Assembly (NCBI RefSeq): GCF_019195395.1
Contig: NZ_CP078067.1
Location: forward strand, 2,185,783 to 2,249,782
Direction: 5' to 3'
Length of the DNA: 64,000 nt
Origin: Kaistella faecalis
Lineage (GTDB): Bacteria > Bacteroidota > Bacteroidia > Flavobacteriales > Weeksellaceae
The notes beneath the pieces were generated by a model that saw nothing but the letters and a program-made list of their open reading frames with translations, did not search any database and had not been told where the DNA came from. The position numbers and the translations under genes are program-made. Below are positions 33,023-40,863 of this stretch, in pieces (positions within the stretch are counted from its first letter, which is position 1; every line of letters begins with the position of its first letter).

Positions 33023-34423
33023 ATGGAAAATTATAGAAATGAAAGCGATCTGCTGGGAACTTTACAGGTTCCTGCGAACGCTTATTATGGCGTACAGACT
33101 CAAAGAGCAATTGAGAATTTTAAAATTTCGGGACAATACCTTTCCTCATATCCACATTTCATTAAAGCTTTGGCAATCGTAAAAAAAGCGGCTGCCAAGA
33201 CCAATTACGAATTGGGTCTCCTTGAAGGGGATCTGTATCTGAAAATCGCAGAAACCTGTGATGAACTGATGGCGGGAGAATTCCATGACCAGTTCCCGAT
33301 CGATATGATACAGGGCGGTGCCGGAACCTCAGTGAATATGAATGCCAATGAGGTAATCGCGAACCGTGTTCTCGAGAAACTGGGGAAAGAAAAAGGCGAT
33401 TATCAGTTCTGTTCGCCGAACGATCACATTAATCTTTCGCAGTCGACAAACGATGCTTATCCTACGGCACTTAAAATGGCGCTTCTGCATATGAATCACG
33501 ACCTGGTTGAAAAACTTAAAAAAACCATTGCGGCATTCCGTGAAAAGGGAAAAGAGTTTCATGATGTGATCAAAATGGGGCGTACCCAACTTCAGGACGC
33601 GGTGCCCATGACCTTAGGTCAGGAATTTGAAGCCTTTGCAGCTACCCTGGAAGAAGATATTTCCAAACTCAACGGTAACGCCAATCTTTTTGTTGAAGTC
33701 AACATGGGCGCTACCGCAATCGGTACGGGACTAAATGCACCCATGGGTTATGCAAACCTTTGTGCTAAAAATCTGGCGATGATTTCCGGATATCCGATTG
33801 TTTCCGCACCCAATCTGGTGGAAGCAACACCGGATACGGGATCTTACGTTATTTATTCATCGGCGATGAAGCGTTTGGCAGTCAAACTTTCCAAGATCTG
33901 TAATGATTTAAGGCTGCTTTCTTCCGGTCCGCGGGCTGGTTTATTCGAGATTAATCTTCCGCCAATGCAGCCCGGATCTTCCATCATGCCGGGTAAAGTG
34001 AATCCTGTAATTCCGGAAGTGGTAAATCAGGTTTGCTACAAGGTGATCGGGAATGATCTTACCGTAACTTTTGCCGCGGAAGCCGGCCAGTTGCAGCTCA
34101 ATGTTATGGAGCCGGTTCTTTCTCACTCGATTATGGAAAGTATTAACTTTTTAGGAAATGCTCTGGATACTTTGAGAGAGAAATGTGTGACCGGAATCAC
34201 CGCCAATAAAGAAGTCTGCCTGAATATGGTAAAACACAGCATCGGGATTGTTACGGCTTTGAATCCTTACATTGGCTATAAAGTATCCACAGAAATCGCA
34301 AAAGAAGCACTGGAAACCGGCAAAAGCGTCTATAATCTGGTTCTAGAAAGAGGGATACTTTCACAGGAAAAACTTGATGAAATCCTGGATCCTGCGAATA
34401 TGCTTAAGCCCCATCATCTTTAA
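33023..34423 (+). CDS. aspA: Aspartate ammonia-lyase
   Basis: Aspartase converts L-aspartate to fumarate and ammonia. The start at 33023 (MENYRNESDLLGTL) gives 466 residues; the frame upstream to 32933 begins inside a terminator. The protein follows E. coli AspA closely: VPANAYYGVQTQRAIENF near the N-terminus, DQFPIDMIQGGAGTSVNMN, KMGRTQLQDAVPMTLGQEF, and the superfamily signature GSSIMPGKVNP (about 317-327) on the catalytic serine loop. These aspartase-type sequences separate it from fumarase FumC. No aspartate transporter or asparaginase is adjacent. Confidence 0.95.
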   Translation: MENYRNESDLLGTLQVPANAYYGVQTQRAIENFKISGQYLSSYPHFIKALAIVKKAAAKTNYELGLLEGDLYLKIAETCDELMAGEFHDQFPIDMIQGGAGTSVNMNANEVIANRVLEKLGKEKGDYQFCSPNDHINLSQSTNDAYPTALKMALLHMNHDLVEKLKKTIAAFREKGKEFHDVIKMGRTQLQDAVPMTLGQEFEAFAATLEEDISKLNGNANLFVEVNMGATAIGTGLNAPMGYANLCAKNLAMISGYPIVSAPNLVEATPDTGSYVIYSSAMKRLAVKLSKICNDLRLLSSGPRAGLFEINLPPMQPGSSIMPGKVNPVIPEVVNQVCYKVIGNDLTVTFAAEAGQLQLNVMEPVLSHSIMESINFLGNALDTLREKCVTGITANKEVCLNMVKHSIGIVTALNPYIGYKVSTEIAKEALETGKSVYNLVLERGILSQEKLDEILDPANMLKPHHL

Positions 34424-34470
34424 ATATAAAATTAATTCCCACCTCAATTACGTTTAATTAAAAATTCAGA

Positions 34471-37386
34471 ATGAAGAAAATTCTTACAACGTTAACTTTA
34501 ATAGGAGCGCTAACAATGACGACTGCACAAAAATTTGAAACGAAAAAATTAACCGATAAAGCCGGATATTCCTACGAAACCGTGGTGAATGACAAAAATG
34601 GTGTCAGGATTTACACCTTAAAAAACGGACTGAAGGTTTATCTCGCTCAGAACTTCGACGCACCGAAAATACAGACTTATATTCCTGTGAGAACGGGGAG
34701 TAACAATGATCCGTCGGACAATACCGGACTGGCTCATTACCTGGAGCATATGATGTTCAAAGGAACCTCAAAATTAGCTTCTGCAGACTGGGCGAAGGAA
34801 AAACCTCTTTTAGATGAAATTTCGCGCCTTTACGAACAGCATAAAGCGGAACAGGATCCTGAAAAGAAGAAAGAACTCTACAAAAGAATCGACGAGGTTT
34901 CTCAGGAAGCCAGCAAGTACGCCATCGCGAACGAATACGACAAAGCCATTTCGTCTTTAGGTGCTTCAGGAACCAATGCGCATACCTGGCTTGATGAGAC
35001 TGTTTACAAAAACAATATTCCGAACAATGAGCTCGAAAAATGGCTGAAAGTTGAAAAAGAAAGATTCTCTGAACTGGTTCTGAGACTTTTCCATACCGAA
35101 CTGGAAGCGGTGTACGAAGAATATAACCGTTCTCAGGATAACGATTCGCGTTTGGTGAATTATGAACTGATGGATGCGCTGTTCCCGAAACATCCGAACG
35201 GGCAGCAAACCACCATCGGGAAATCCGAACACCTGAAAAACCCTTCTATGATTGCCATTCATAAGTATTTCGATACGTATTATGTACCGAACAATTACGC
35301 GATGGTTCTCGTAGGTGATCTGGATTTCGATAAAACCATCAAGCTTGTAGACCAGTATTTCGGAACTTTCGAGTACAAAGAACTGCCGATGAAGAAAATG
35401 GTGACCGAAGAGCCGATGTCTAAAATTGTTGAAAGAACTGTGAAAAGCCCGTCTGCACCGCGTCTTCAGTTAGCCTGGAGAACAGATTCATACGGAACGC
35501 AGGATGCTCGACTTGCCGAAATTGTGGCCAATCTTCTGTCGAATTCCGGCGAAACCGGATTGATTGATATCAACATCAACCAAAGCCAGAAGGCACTGCG
35601 AGCAATGGCGTATGATTCTCCTTTCAAAATGTACGGGAATTTTTCAATGGTTATTGTGCCGAAAAATGATCAGACTTTAGACCAGGCGAAACAGTTGCTG
35701 CTGAGCCAGATTGAACTGGTGAAAAAAGGGGAGTTTCAGGAATGGCTGATTCCTGCGATCATTAATGATATGAAGATCCAGCGCATGAAAAGTTTTGAAA
35801 CTGCCGACGGATTGGCCACCGCACTTTACGGAGCCTACATCAACAACCAGGAGTGGGAAAAGGAACTTAGCGAAATTGCTGAGTACGAAAAAATCACGAA
35901 AGCTGATGTGGTGAAATTTGCCAACGAATTTTTCAAAGACAATTATGTAATTATCAAAAAAGAAAAAGGGGTAAATGATAAATTAGTCCGTGTTGAAAAT
36001 CCGGGAATTACGCCGATTAAACTGAACAAAGAAGCGCAGTCGCCTTTCCTGAAAAGTATTCTGAACGAGAAATCTTCTGAAATCAAACCTGAATTCGTTG
36101 ATTTTGCAAAAGCCATTAAAACCGATAAAATCGAAGGTAAGAAAGCAAGTTTTGTAGAGAATAAATACAACGATGTAGCCCAGACTTACTTTATTTTCCC
36201 GTTCGGAAGCGATCATGACAAAGAATTGAGTCTGGCCGCGCAGGTTCTACAGTATCTTGGGACAGATCAACTTTCCGCAGAAGCTTTGAAGAAAGAATTC
36301 TTTAAACTCGGGATTTCCCATGATTTCCGTACCGCACCTGATCAGCTGATTATCTCACTCAGCGGTCTGGAAGAAAATATGCCGAAAGGTATTGCCCTTC
36401 TTAAAAACTGGATGCAGAATGCAAAACCGGATCAGAATGTGTACAACGAGAATGTAAAAACCATTCTGGAAAGCCGCGAAGTTGCCAAGAAAGATAAAGG
36501 CAGAATTATGGCAGCACTTTCGAACTACGCCAAATTCGGAAAAGTTTCCCGTTTCACAGATGTAGTTTCTGAAGAAAGGCTGAAAGCCATTAAATCTGAG
36601 GAAATGACCGGAAAAATTAAAAATTTACTGGCAATGCCTTATGAAATCTTTTTCTACGGAAACGATTTCAATCAATTTAAAAAGTATGCTAAAACCTTTG
36701 TAGATAAGGAAACCGTAAAAGTTCCGGCGAAGAACATCTATCCTGAGCCGGCTACTGAAGGAAAAGTATTCTTCACCAACTATGATATGGTGCAGACCGA
36801 AATGAGTAAGGTGGCGAAAGGAAAATCCGTAAACCTGAAGAACTTCGGGAAAATCAATGTGTTTAATGAGTATTTCGGGCGCGGACTGTCGTCAATCGTA
36901 TTCCAGGAAATCCGCGAGAGTAAGAGTTTAGCCTATTCTGCTTACGTTTCTTATGCCAACAACAGCGAACTGAACCGTCCGGATTACGTTACAACGTATA
37001 TCGGAACCCAGGCCAACAAACTGCCACAGGCGGTAAACGCGATGGACGAATTGATGGCCAACCTTCCGCAGGTTCCTGCACAGTTTGAAAATGCCAGAAA
37101 TGCGGCGTTGAAACAGATTGCTTCAGGAAGAATCAACAGAACCAATATTTTCTTTAATCAGCTGAATCTTAAAAAACTGGGAATCGATTATGATTTAAGA
37201 AAAGATATCTATGCTGAGATCGAAAAACTTAGTTTAGCTGACGTTACTCAATTTTATAATGCCGAAGTAAAACCTTTGAAATATAACACAGCAATCATCG
37301 GTAAGAAGGAAAATCTCGATATGGCTGCAATGTCTAAAATGGGAACTTTTACTGAAGTAAGTCTCGAAGAGATTTTCGGCTATTAA
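34471..37386 (+). CDS. Secreted M16 (insulinase-family) zinc metallopeptidase
   Basis: A 971-residue peptidase with a signal peptide (1-20, ending TMTTAQ). The inverted zinc motif HxxEH is at 89-93 (HYLEH), with a downstream zinc glutamate in ELEAVYEEYN (about 210-219). A second, inactive M16-like half follows with a degenerate motif (about 540-960, for example GKINVFNEYFGRGLSSIVFQ), as in pitrilysin-type two-domain enzymes. Periplasmic degradation of peptides is the likely role. Preceded by aspA by 47 bases and followed by a strong terminator. Confidence 0.92.
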   Translation: MKKILTTLTLIGALTMTTAQKFETKKLTDKAGYSYETVVNDKNGVRIYTLKNGLKVYLAQNFDAPKIQTYIPVRTGSNNDPSDNTGLAHYLEHMMFKGTSKLASADWAKEKPLLDEISRLYEQHKAEQDPEKKKELYKRIDEVSQEASKYAIANEYDKAISSLGASGTNAHTWLDETVYKNNIPNNELEKWLKVEKERFSELVLRLFHTELEAVYEEYNRSQDNDSRLVNYELMDALFPKHPNGQQTTIGKSEHLKNPSMIAIHKYFDTYYVPNNYAMVLVGDLDFDKTIKLVDQYFGTFEYKELPMKKMVTEEPMSKIVERTVKSPSAPRLQLAWRTDSYGTQDARLAEIVANLLSNSGETGLIDININQSQKALRAMAYDSPFKMYGNFSMVIVPKNDQTLDQAKQLLLSQIELVKKGEFQEWLIPAIINDMKIQRMKSFETADGLATALYGAYINNQEWEKELSEIAEYEKITKADVVKFANEFFKDNYVIIKKEKGVNDKLVRVENPGITPIKLNKEAQSPFLKSILNEKSSEIKPEFVDFAKAIKTDKIEGKKASFVENKYNDVAQTYFIFPFGSDHDKELSLAAQVLQYLGTDQLSAEALKKEFFKLGISHDFRTAPDQLIISLSGLEENMPKGIALLKNWMQNAKPDQNVYNENVKTILESREVAKKDKGRIMAALSNYAKFGKVSRFTDVVSEERLKAIKSEEMTGKIKNLLAMPYEIFFYGNDFNQFKKYAKTFVDKETVKVPAKNIYPEPATEGKVFFTNYDMVQTEMSKVAKGKSVNLKNFGKINVFNEYFGRGLSSIVFQEIRESKSLAYSAYVSYANNSELNRPDYVTTYIGTQANKLPQAVNAMDELMANLPQVPAQFENARNAALKQIASGRINRTNIFFNQLNLKKLGIDYDLRKDIYAEIEKLSLADVTQFYNAEVKPLKYNTAIIGKKENLDMAAMSKMGTFTEVSLEEIFGY

Positions 37387-37405
37387 TTGTTTTCTGTCCT
37401 GTATT

Positions 37406-37437
37406 AAAAGGTGAAACTTCGGTTTCGCCTTTTTTTG
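37406..37437 (+). terminator. Terminator of the M16 peptidase gene
   Basis: A twelve-base-pair stem (37406-37417 with 37422-37433, one G-T pair) closed by a C(TTCG)G tetraloop, followed by T residues. Confidence 0.9.
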
Positions 37438-37497
37438 TTCAATCAATCACTAACCGAAATGGCAGAAAATAAGGAGTTAAAATGGGTGAAATCACGC

Positions 37498-37528
37498 TTG
37501 TGAAAATTAACATAATGTAAGATATTTG
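37498..37528 (+). promoter_or_regulatory. Promoter-like site before the second candidate small RNA
   Basis: TTG (37498-37500), a 20-base spacer and GATATTTG (37521-37528), one mismatch from TAnnTTTG. Confidence 0.4.
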
Positions 37529-37532
37529 CCAT

Positions 37533-37624
37533 GCAAAACATAACATTTTTCATTCTATCAAACTAAACTTTCACTACAATAACCATGAAGACGCAAACTC
37601 CGGAAATAGGTCCGGAGTTTTTTT
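37533..37624 (+). ncRNA. Candidate small RNA in the repeat-rich spacer
   Basis: About 90 bases run from the promoter-like site to a strong intrinsic terminator (stem 37595-37604 with 37611-37620, then T run) with no gene in between. A 26-codon frame begins at the ATG at 37574 (MKTQTPEIGP) but crosses the terminator, so it is unlikely to be a product. I recognise no known RNA family. Confidence 0.4.
37595..37624 (+). terminator. Orphan intrinsic terminator
   Basis: A ten-base-pair perfect stem AAACTCCGGA (37595-37604) with TCCGGAGTTT (37611-37620) and a T run. It is 190 bases past the M16 terminator, with no annotated gene before it. Confidence 0.85.
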
Positions 37625-37726
37625 ATTGTTACGTGTTTGGCTGTCAGCTTATCCAATTTAATTGAAGTTCTTTTTTGGCAGAGGATGTTGAAAATTATAT
37701 GAATTATGGGACTCGTTTTCATACAC

Positions 37727-37770
37727 TATCCATACGCTATCCATGAAGTATCCATGAAGTATCCATGAAT
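37727..37770. repeat. Four tandem 11-base repeats
   Basis: TATCCATACGC, TATCCATGAAG, TATCCATGAAG and TATCCATGAAT follow each other at 37727, 37738, 37749 and 37760. A 65-codon minus-strand frame crosses it but looks like chance. Confidence 0.85.
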
Positions 37771-37840
37771 GGGACATGAAGTTGAGCCGTCCCGAAATAA
37801 CTATACAGTTTTTTAGATAAATCCCCAACTTAGTTATTAA

Positions 37841-37920
37841 GTTCTTTTGTTTCATTCTTTCCTATTTTTTCAAAGGAATCAGCGATCCGCCCTTGGCGGA
37901 TTGTCTTGAAACAAAAGAAC
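37841..37920. repeat. Nested inverted repeat
   Basis: A 14-base perfect inverted repeat, GTTCTTTTGTTTCA (37841-37854) with its complement at 37907-37920, encloses a second hairpin ATCCGCC-CTT-GGCGGAT (37885-37901). The inner hairpin recurs at 38028-38044. The outer arm resembles, from memory, a common flavobacterial dispersed repeat. Confidence 0.8.
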
Positions 37921-38027
37921 CAAAAAATGACTCCTTTTTTAATCTGGTTCATTTTAGTCGTCGAACCTTCGGTTTCAAGACTGGATCTTTTTGCCTCATC
38001 TCTTTTATATTTTTATTTGAATCGGCG

Positions 38028-38044
38028 ATCCGCCTGTGGCGGAT
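38028..38044. repeat. Second copy of the ATCCGCC hairpin
   Basis: ATCCGCC-TGT-GGCGGAT repeats the stem at 37885-37901 with a different loop. Flanking text (TGACTCC ... GTCGTCGAACC) also recurs on its right side, so a longer, decayed repeat is present. Confidence 0.75.
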
Positions 38045-38286
38045 TGCTAAAAAATACCAATTATTTCCACAAAATCCCCAAACTGACTCCCTTTGGTCGT
38101 CGAACCACTTCGTTAGGTTTCGGGCGAAAATATTAATGGTTTTGAATAATGAAATTATTTGCCGCCACTCAAACAGGGGAAATTTTTATGTGGTTAAAAC
38201 TAGAGAAGGGCGTCTGAAAGAAATTCGATTTTTTTTGACGCAAAAATCTCCTAGGTCGTGTTGGGGATATTAAAGGAGATTTTTAC

Positions 38287-38434
38287 GGTGAACACTGAGA
38301 AAGTACCGGGAACAATACCTGCAGCTTTTTTACACTTTTGAACATCTGGCTCTTAAAAAACTTTTGTGACTTTTGCGGTTTAAGATTTAACCACAGAGTG
38401 CACTGAGGTTTTATGGTGAACACTGAGAAAGTAC
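38287..38434. repeat. 20-base direct repeats with 128-base period
   Basis: GGTGAACACTGAGAAAGTAC occurs at 38287-38306 and at 38415-38434. Weaker matches continue after each copy (GCAGCTT, then GACTT...GGTT), so about 120 bases were duplicated and then diverged. Confidence 0.8.
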
Positions 38435-38540
38435 AGTGAACAACATGGTGCAGCTTATGTATATTTTTTTAATGTTATGAACATGAAACTTATATGACTT
38501 ATGTGGTTAATCAGCAGTAGCTCCAGTTACACAAAAACAA

Positions 38541-38568
38541 AAAAAAACGCGCTCGTAAAAGGCGCGTT
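38541..38568 (-). terminator. Terminator of the S46 peptidase gene
   Basis: Stem AACGCGC (38546-38552) with GCGCGTT (38562-38568); on the minus strand a long T run follows. It is 23 bases past the stop. Confidence 0.88.
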
Positions 38569-38590
38569 CTTTATATAAATGTACTGATAC

Positions 38591-40735
38591 TTACTTCACG
38601 ATTTTCATCTCGTTAAGCAGCCATTTTGCGTCGGCGTATTTATCAACGATAAAGAGAATGTATTTGGTGTCGACCATAATGTTTCTGCTGAAACGCGGGT
38701 CGAAGTTGATATCACTCATCGTGCCTTCCCACTGTCTGTCGAAGTTTAATCCGATGAGGTTTCCGTTGGCATCCAAAGCCGGACTTCCGGAGTTTCCGCC
38801 GGTGGTGTGGTTGGTGGCGGTGAAGTTTACAGGAACATCGCCCGTACTGTTTTTATAGATTCCGTAATCTTTTCTGTTGTAAAGGTCGATGAGTTTTTTT
38901 GGAACATCAAACTCGTAATCTCCCGGAACATATTTTTCCATCACGCCTGATAAATGCGTCTGGTAGCCATAATAAAGCGCATCTTTCGGGTTGGAGCCTT
39001 TTACTTCACCGTAAGTTACCCTAAGCGTAGAGTTTGCGTCAGGATAGAAGGTGCGGTCTTTGTCGGTTTCCATTTGCTGTGCCATGTATTTTTTCTGAAG
39101 CACATCAATCTGTTTCTGATACTCTGCGTATTTACCATCTGTTTTCCCAAGATAATTTTCTCTCATCGTGGTAAAGAGTTTCATCAGAGGATCATTCTTA
39201 AGATTCTGAACCAACGCATTAGGGTCAGCAAAAATTTTATCAAGTCCGGAATATGCAGTTGCACCATTGAAAGTCCCGCGTCCTGTGATTACCGAATTTT
39301 TTGAAAGTTCTTCGATGGTCTGAAGGTTTCTGTTCACGTCTTTGTACTGGTCGAAACCTGCAGGTAAAAATTCAGGTTTTACGCGGTTTGCATAAAGCGC
39401 CAAAACTTTTGCCGTTACTTTAGCGTCCAGCTCAGGATCATAATTTTTGTAGACTTCTGCAAGTCTGTTCTTAAAGTTTTCGAGCGTTTTAGCATCCATT
39501 TTTCCGGCTTCCACCGCGTTTGCAAAGCTGAAATAGTTGTTGGCCAGCGAAAGGGTTTCTGCATTTCTGATGACTTCAGAATAATATGCTCTGCTCAGCG
39601 CATACGGAGCCTGTTCGCTGTAGAGTCGGTTGAACTCATCCAACGTGGTTTTCACCTGTGGGTTTTTCGCCATCAGCGACTGCTCATACCGCTGCTTTTT
39701 TCCTACAGCGTCAGATTTTGTGAGGCCTTCAACTTCACCTTTCCATTTTTTCCAGTAATTGGCAACGCTGGCAAATTTGGAAGCGTATTTAATTTTGGTT
39801 GCCTGATCCGTACGCATTTTTTCGTCGAGCGTTTTCAGGGCAACGTCTCGCACATCAATCATTGCAGGATCAATTTCTGAGCGGATTTTCTCTACCGCAA
39901 CTGAAGGCAGATATTCTGTAGTTCTTCCCGGGAAGCCGAATACGAAAGTAAAATCACCTTCTTTTTTGTCTTTGATGGAAACCGGAAGGAAATGCTTAGG
40001 CTTGTACGGAATATTGTCTTTGCTGTATTCCGCAGGTTTATTGTTTTTATCCGCATAAATTCTGAACATCATGAAATCTCCGGTATGTCTCGGGAACACC
40101 CAGTTGTCGGTATCTGAACCGAATTTTCCGATGGAACTTGGCGGTGCGCCCACCATACGGATATCTTTAAAGGTTTCGATGATGTACGCGTAATATTTGT
40201 TGCCGTAATACATCGGGCGGATGACCACTTTCTGGTGTGGCTCTGTTTTAAAGGATTTCGAGACTACGTCGATATTGTTTTTAATCACCTGCTCTGCCTG
40301 TTTGGCGTCGAGATTGGCAGTATTTCCAAGAATCTGTCCTGTAACGTCTTTAATGTCGAGAACAAAATCTACCGTTACTCCGGGATTTGGAAGTTCTTCG
40401 CCCATGTTTTTCGCCCAGAAACCGTCAGCCAGTAAATCATTTTCTACGGTGGAGTGCGACTGGATATTGTCGTATCCGCAATGGTGATTGGTGAGGAGAA
40501 GTCCTTTCGGAGAAATAATTTCTGCGGTACAGCCTCCGTCGAACTGCACCACTGCATCTTTGATGGAAGGTTTTGAAGGATCGAAAATCTGTTTGGCAGA
40601 AATCTTCATTCCCATTGACTTCATTTCTTTTTCATTAAGTTCCGTAGGAATCCACATTCCGCCATATTGCTGGCCAAAAGCCATTACCGCAGGAAATATC
40701 ACCGCCGCAAGCAATATATTTTTCTTGTTTATCAT
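38591..40735 (-). CDS. dpp11: S46 dipeptidyl-peptidase, DPP11-type
   Basis: A 714-residue periplasmic serine exopeptidase with a signal peptide (to about AFGQQ, residue 23). The triad can be placed as His85 (TNHHCGY), Asp220 (HTGDF, tentative) and Ser649 (GGNSGSP). Eighteen residues after the serine is Arg667 (LNFDRQWEG). In Porphyromonas gingivalis the equivalent Arg673 of DPP11 gives preference for Asp/Glu at P1, whereas DPP7 has glycine. So this enzyme should release dipeptides from acidic substrates, useful to an amino-acid-fermenting or proteolytic flavobacterium. Symbol assigned on that residue. Confidence 0.9.
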   Translation of the reverse strand: MINKKNILLAAVIFPAVMAFGQQYGGMWIPTELNEKEMKSMGMKISAKQIFDPSKPSIKDAVVQFDGGCTAEIISPKGLLLTNHHCGYDNIQSHSTVENDLLADGFWAKNMGEELPNPGVTVDFVLDIKDVTGQILGNTANLDAKQAEQVIKNNIDVVSKSFKTEPHQKVVIRPMYYGNKYYAYIIETFKDIRMVGAPPSSIGKFGSDTDNWVFPRHTGDFMMFRIYADKNNKPAEYSKDNIPYKPKHFLPVSIKDKKEGDFTFVFGFPGRTTEYLPSVAVEKIRSEIDPAMIDVRDVALKTLDEKMRTDQATKIKYASKFASVANYWKKWKGEVEGLTKSDAVGKKQRYEQSLMAKNPQVKTTLDEFNRLYSEQAPYALSRAYYSEVIRNAETLSLANNYFSFANAVEAGKMDAKTLENFKNRLAEVYKNYDPELDAKVTAKVLALYANRVKPEFLPAGFDQYKDVNRNLQTIEELSKNSVITGRGTFNGATAYSGLDKIFADPNALVQNLKNDPLMKLFTTMRENYLGKTDGKYAEYQKQIDVLQKKYMAQQMETDKDRTFYPDANSTLRVTYGEVKGSNPKDALYYGYQTHLSGVMEKYVPGDYEFDVPKKLIDLYNRKDYGIYKNSTGDVPVNFTATNHTTGGNSGSPALDANGNLIGLNFDRQWEGTMSDINFDPRFSRNIMVDTKYILFIVDKYADAKWLLNEMKIVK

Positions 40736-40863
40736 AAATCTTTAATTATATCTGAGGATTGAAATCAGTTTTCAAAATTCGGTCTAAAAATAAGGAATTT
40801 TTGTGAACCGCGAAACAGCCCAGCTTACGGGTGAAAATCAGAAAAATCAGAAAGAATTGGGCG

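Larger units (their letters stand above)
37440..38530. other. Repeat-rich non-coding region of about 1.1 kb
   Basis: The longest gene-free stretch in the window. It holds a candidate small RNA, an 11-base tandem repeat, two copies of a hairpin repeat and a 120-base decayed duplication. The open frames here (such as 37893-38273) have no protein-like features and run through the repeats. Confidence 0.75.

Noticed and set aside
37658-37855. 65-codon minus-strand frame
   Set aside because: It covers the 11-base tandem repeat; the repeated SWILHGYFMDS-type sequence is a translation of that repeat.
37893-38273. 126-codon plus-strand frame
   Set aside because: Made of decayed repeats; no family features and no promoter.
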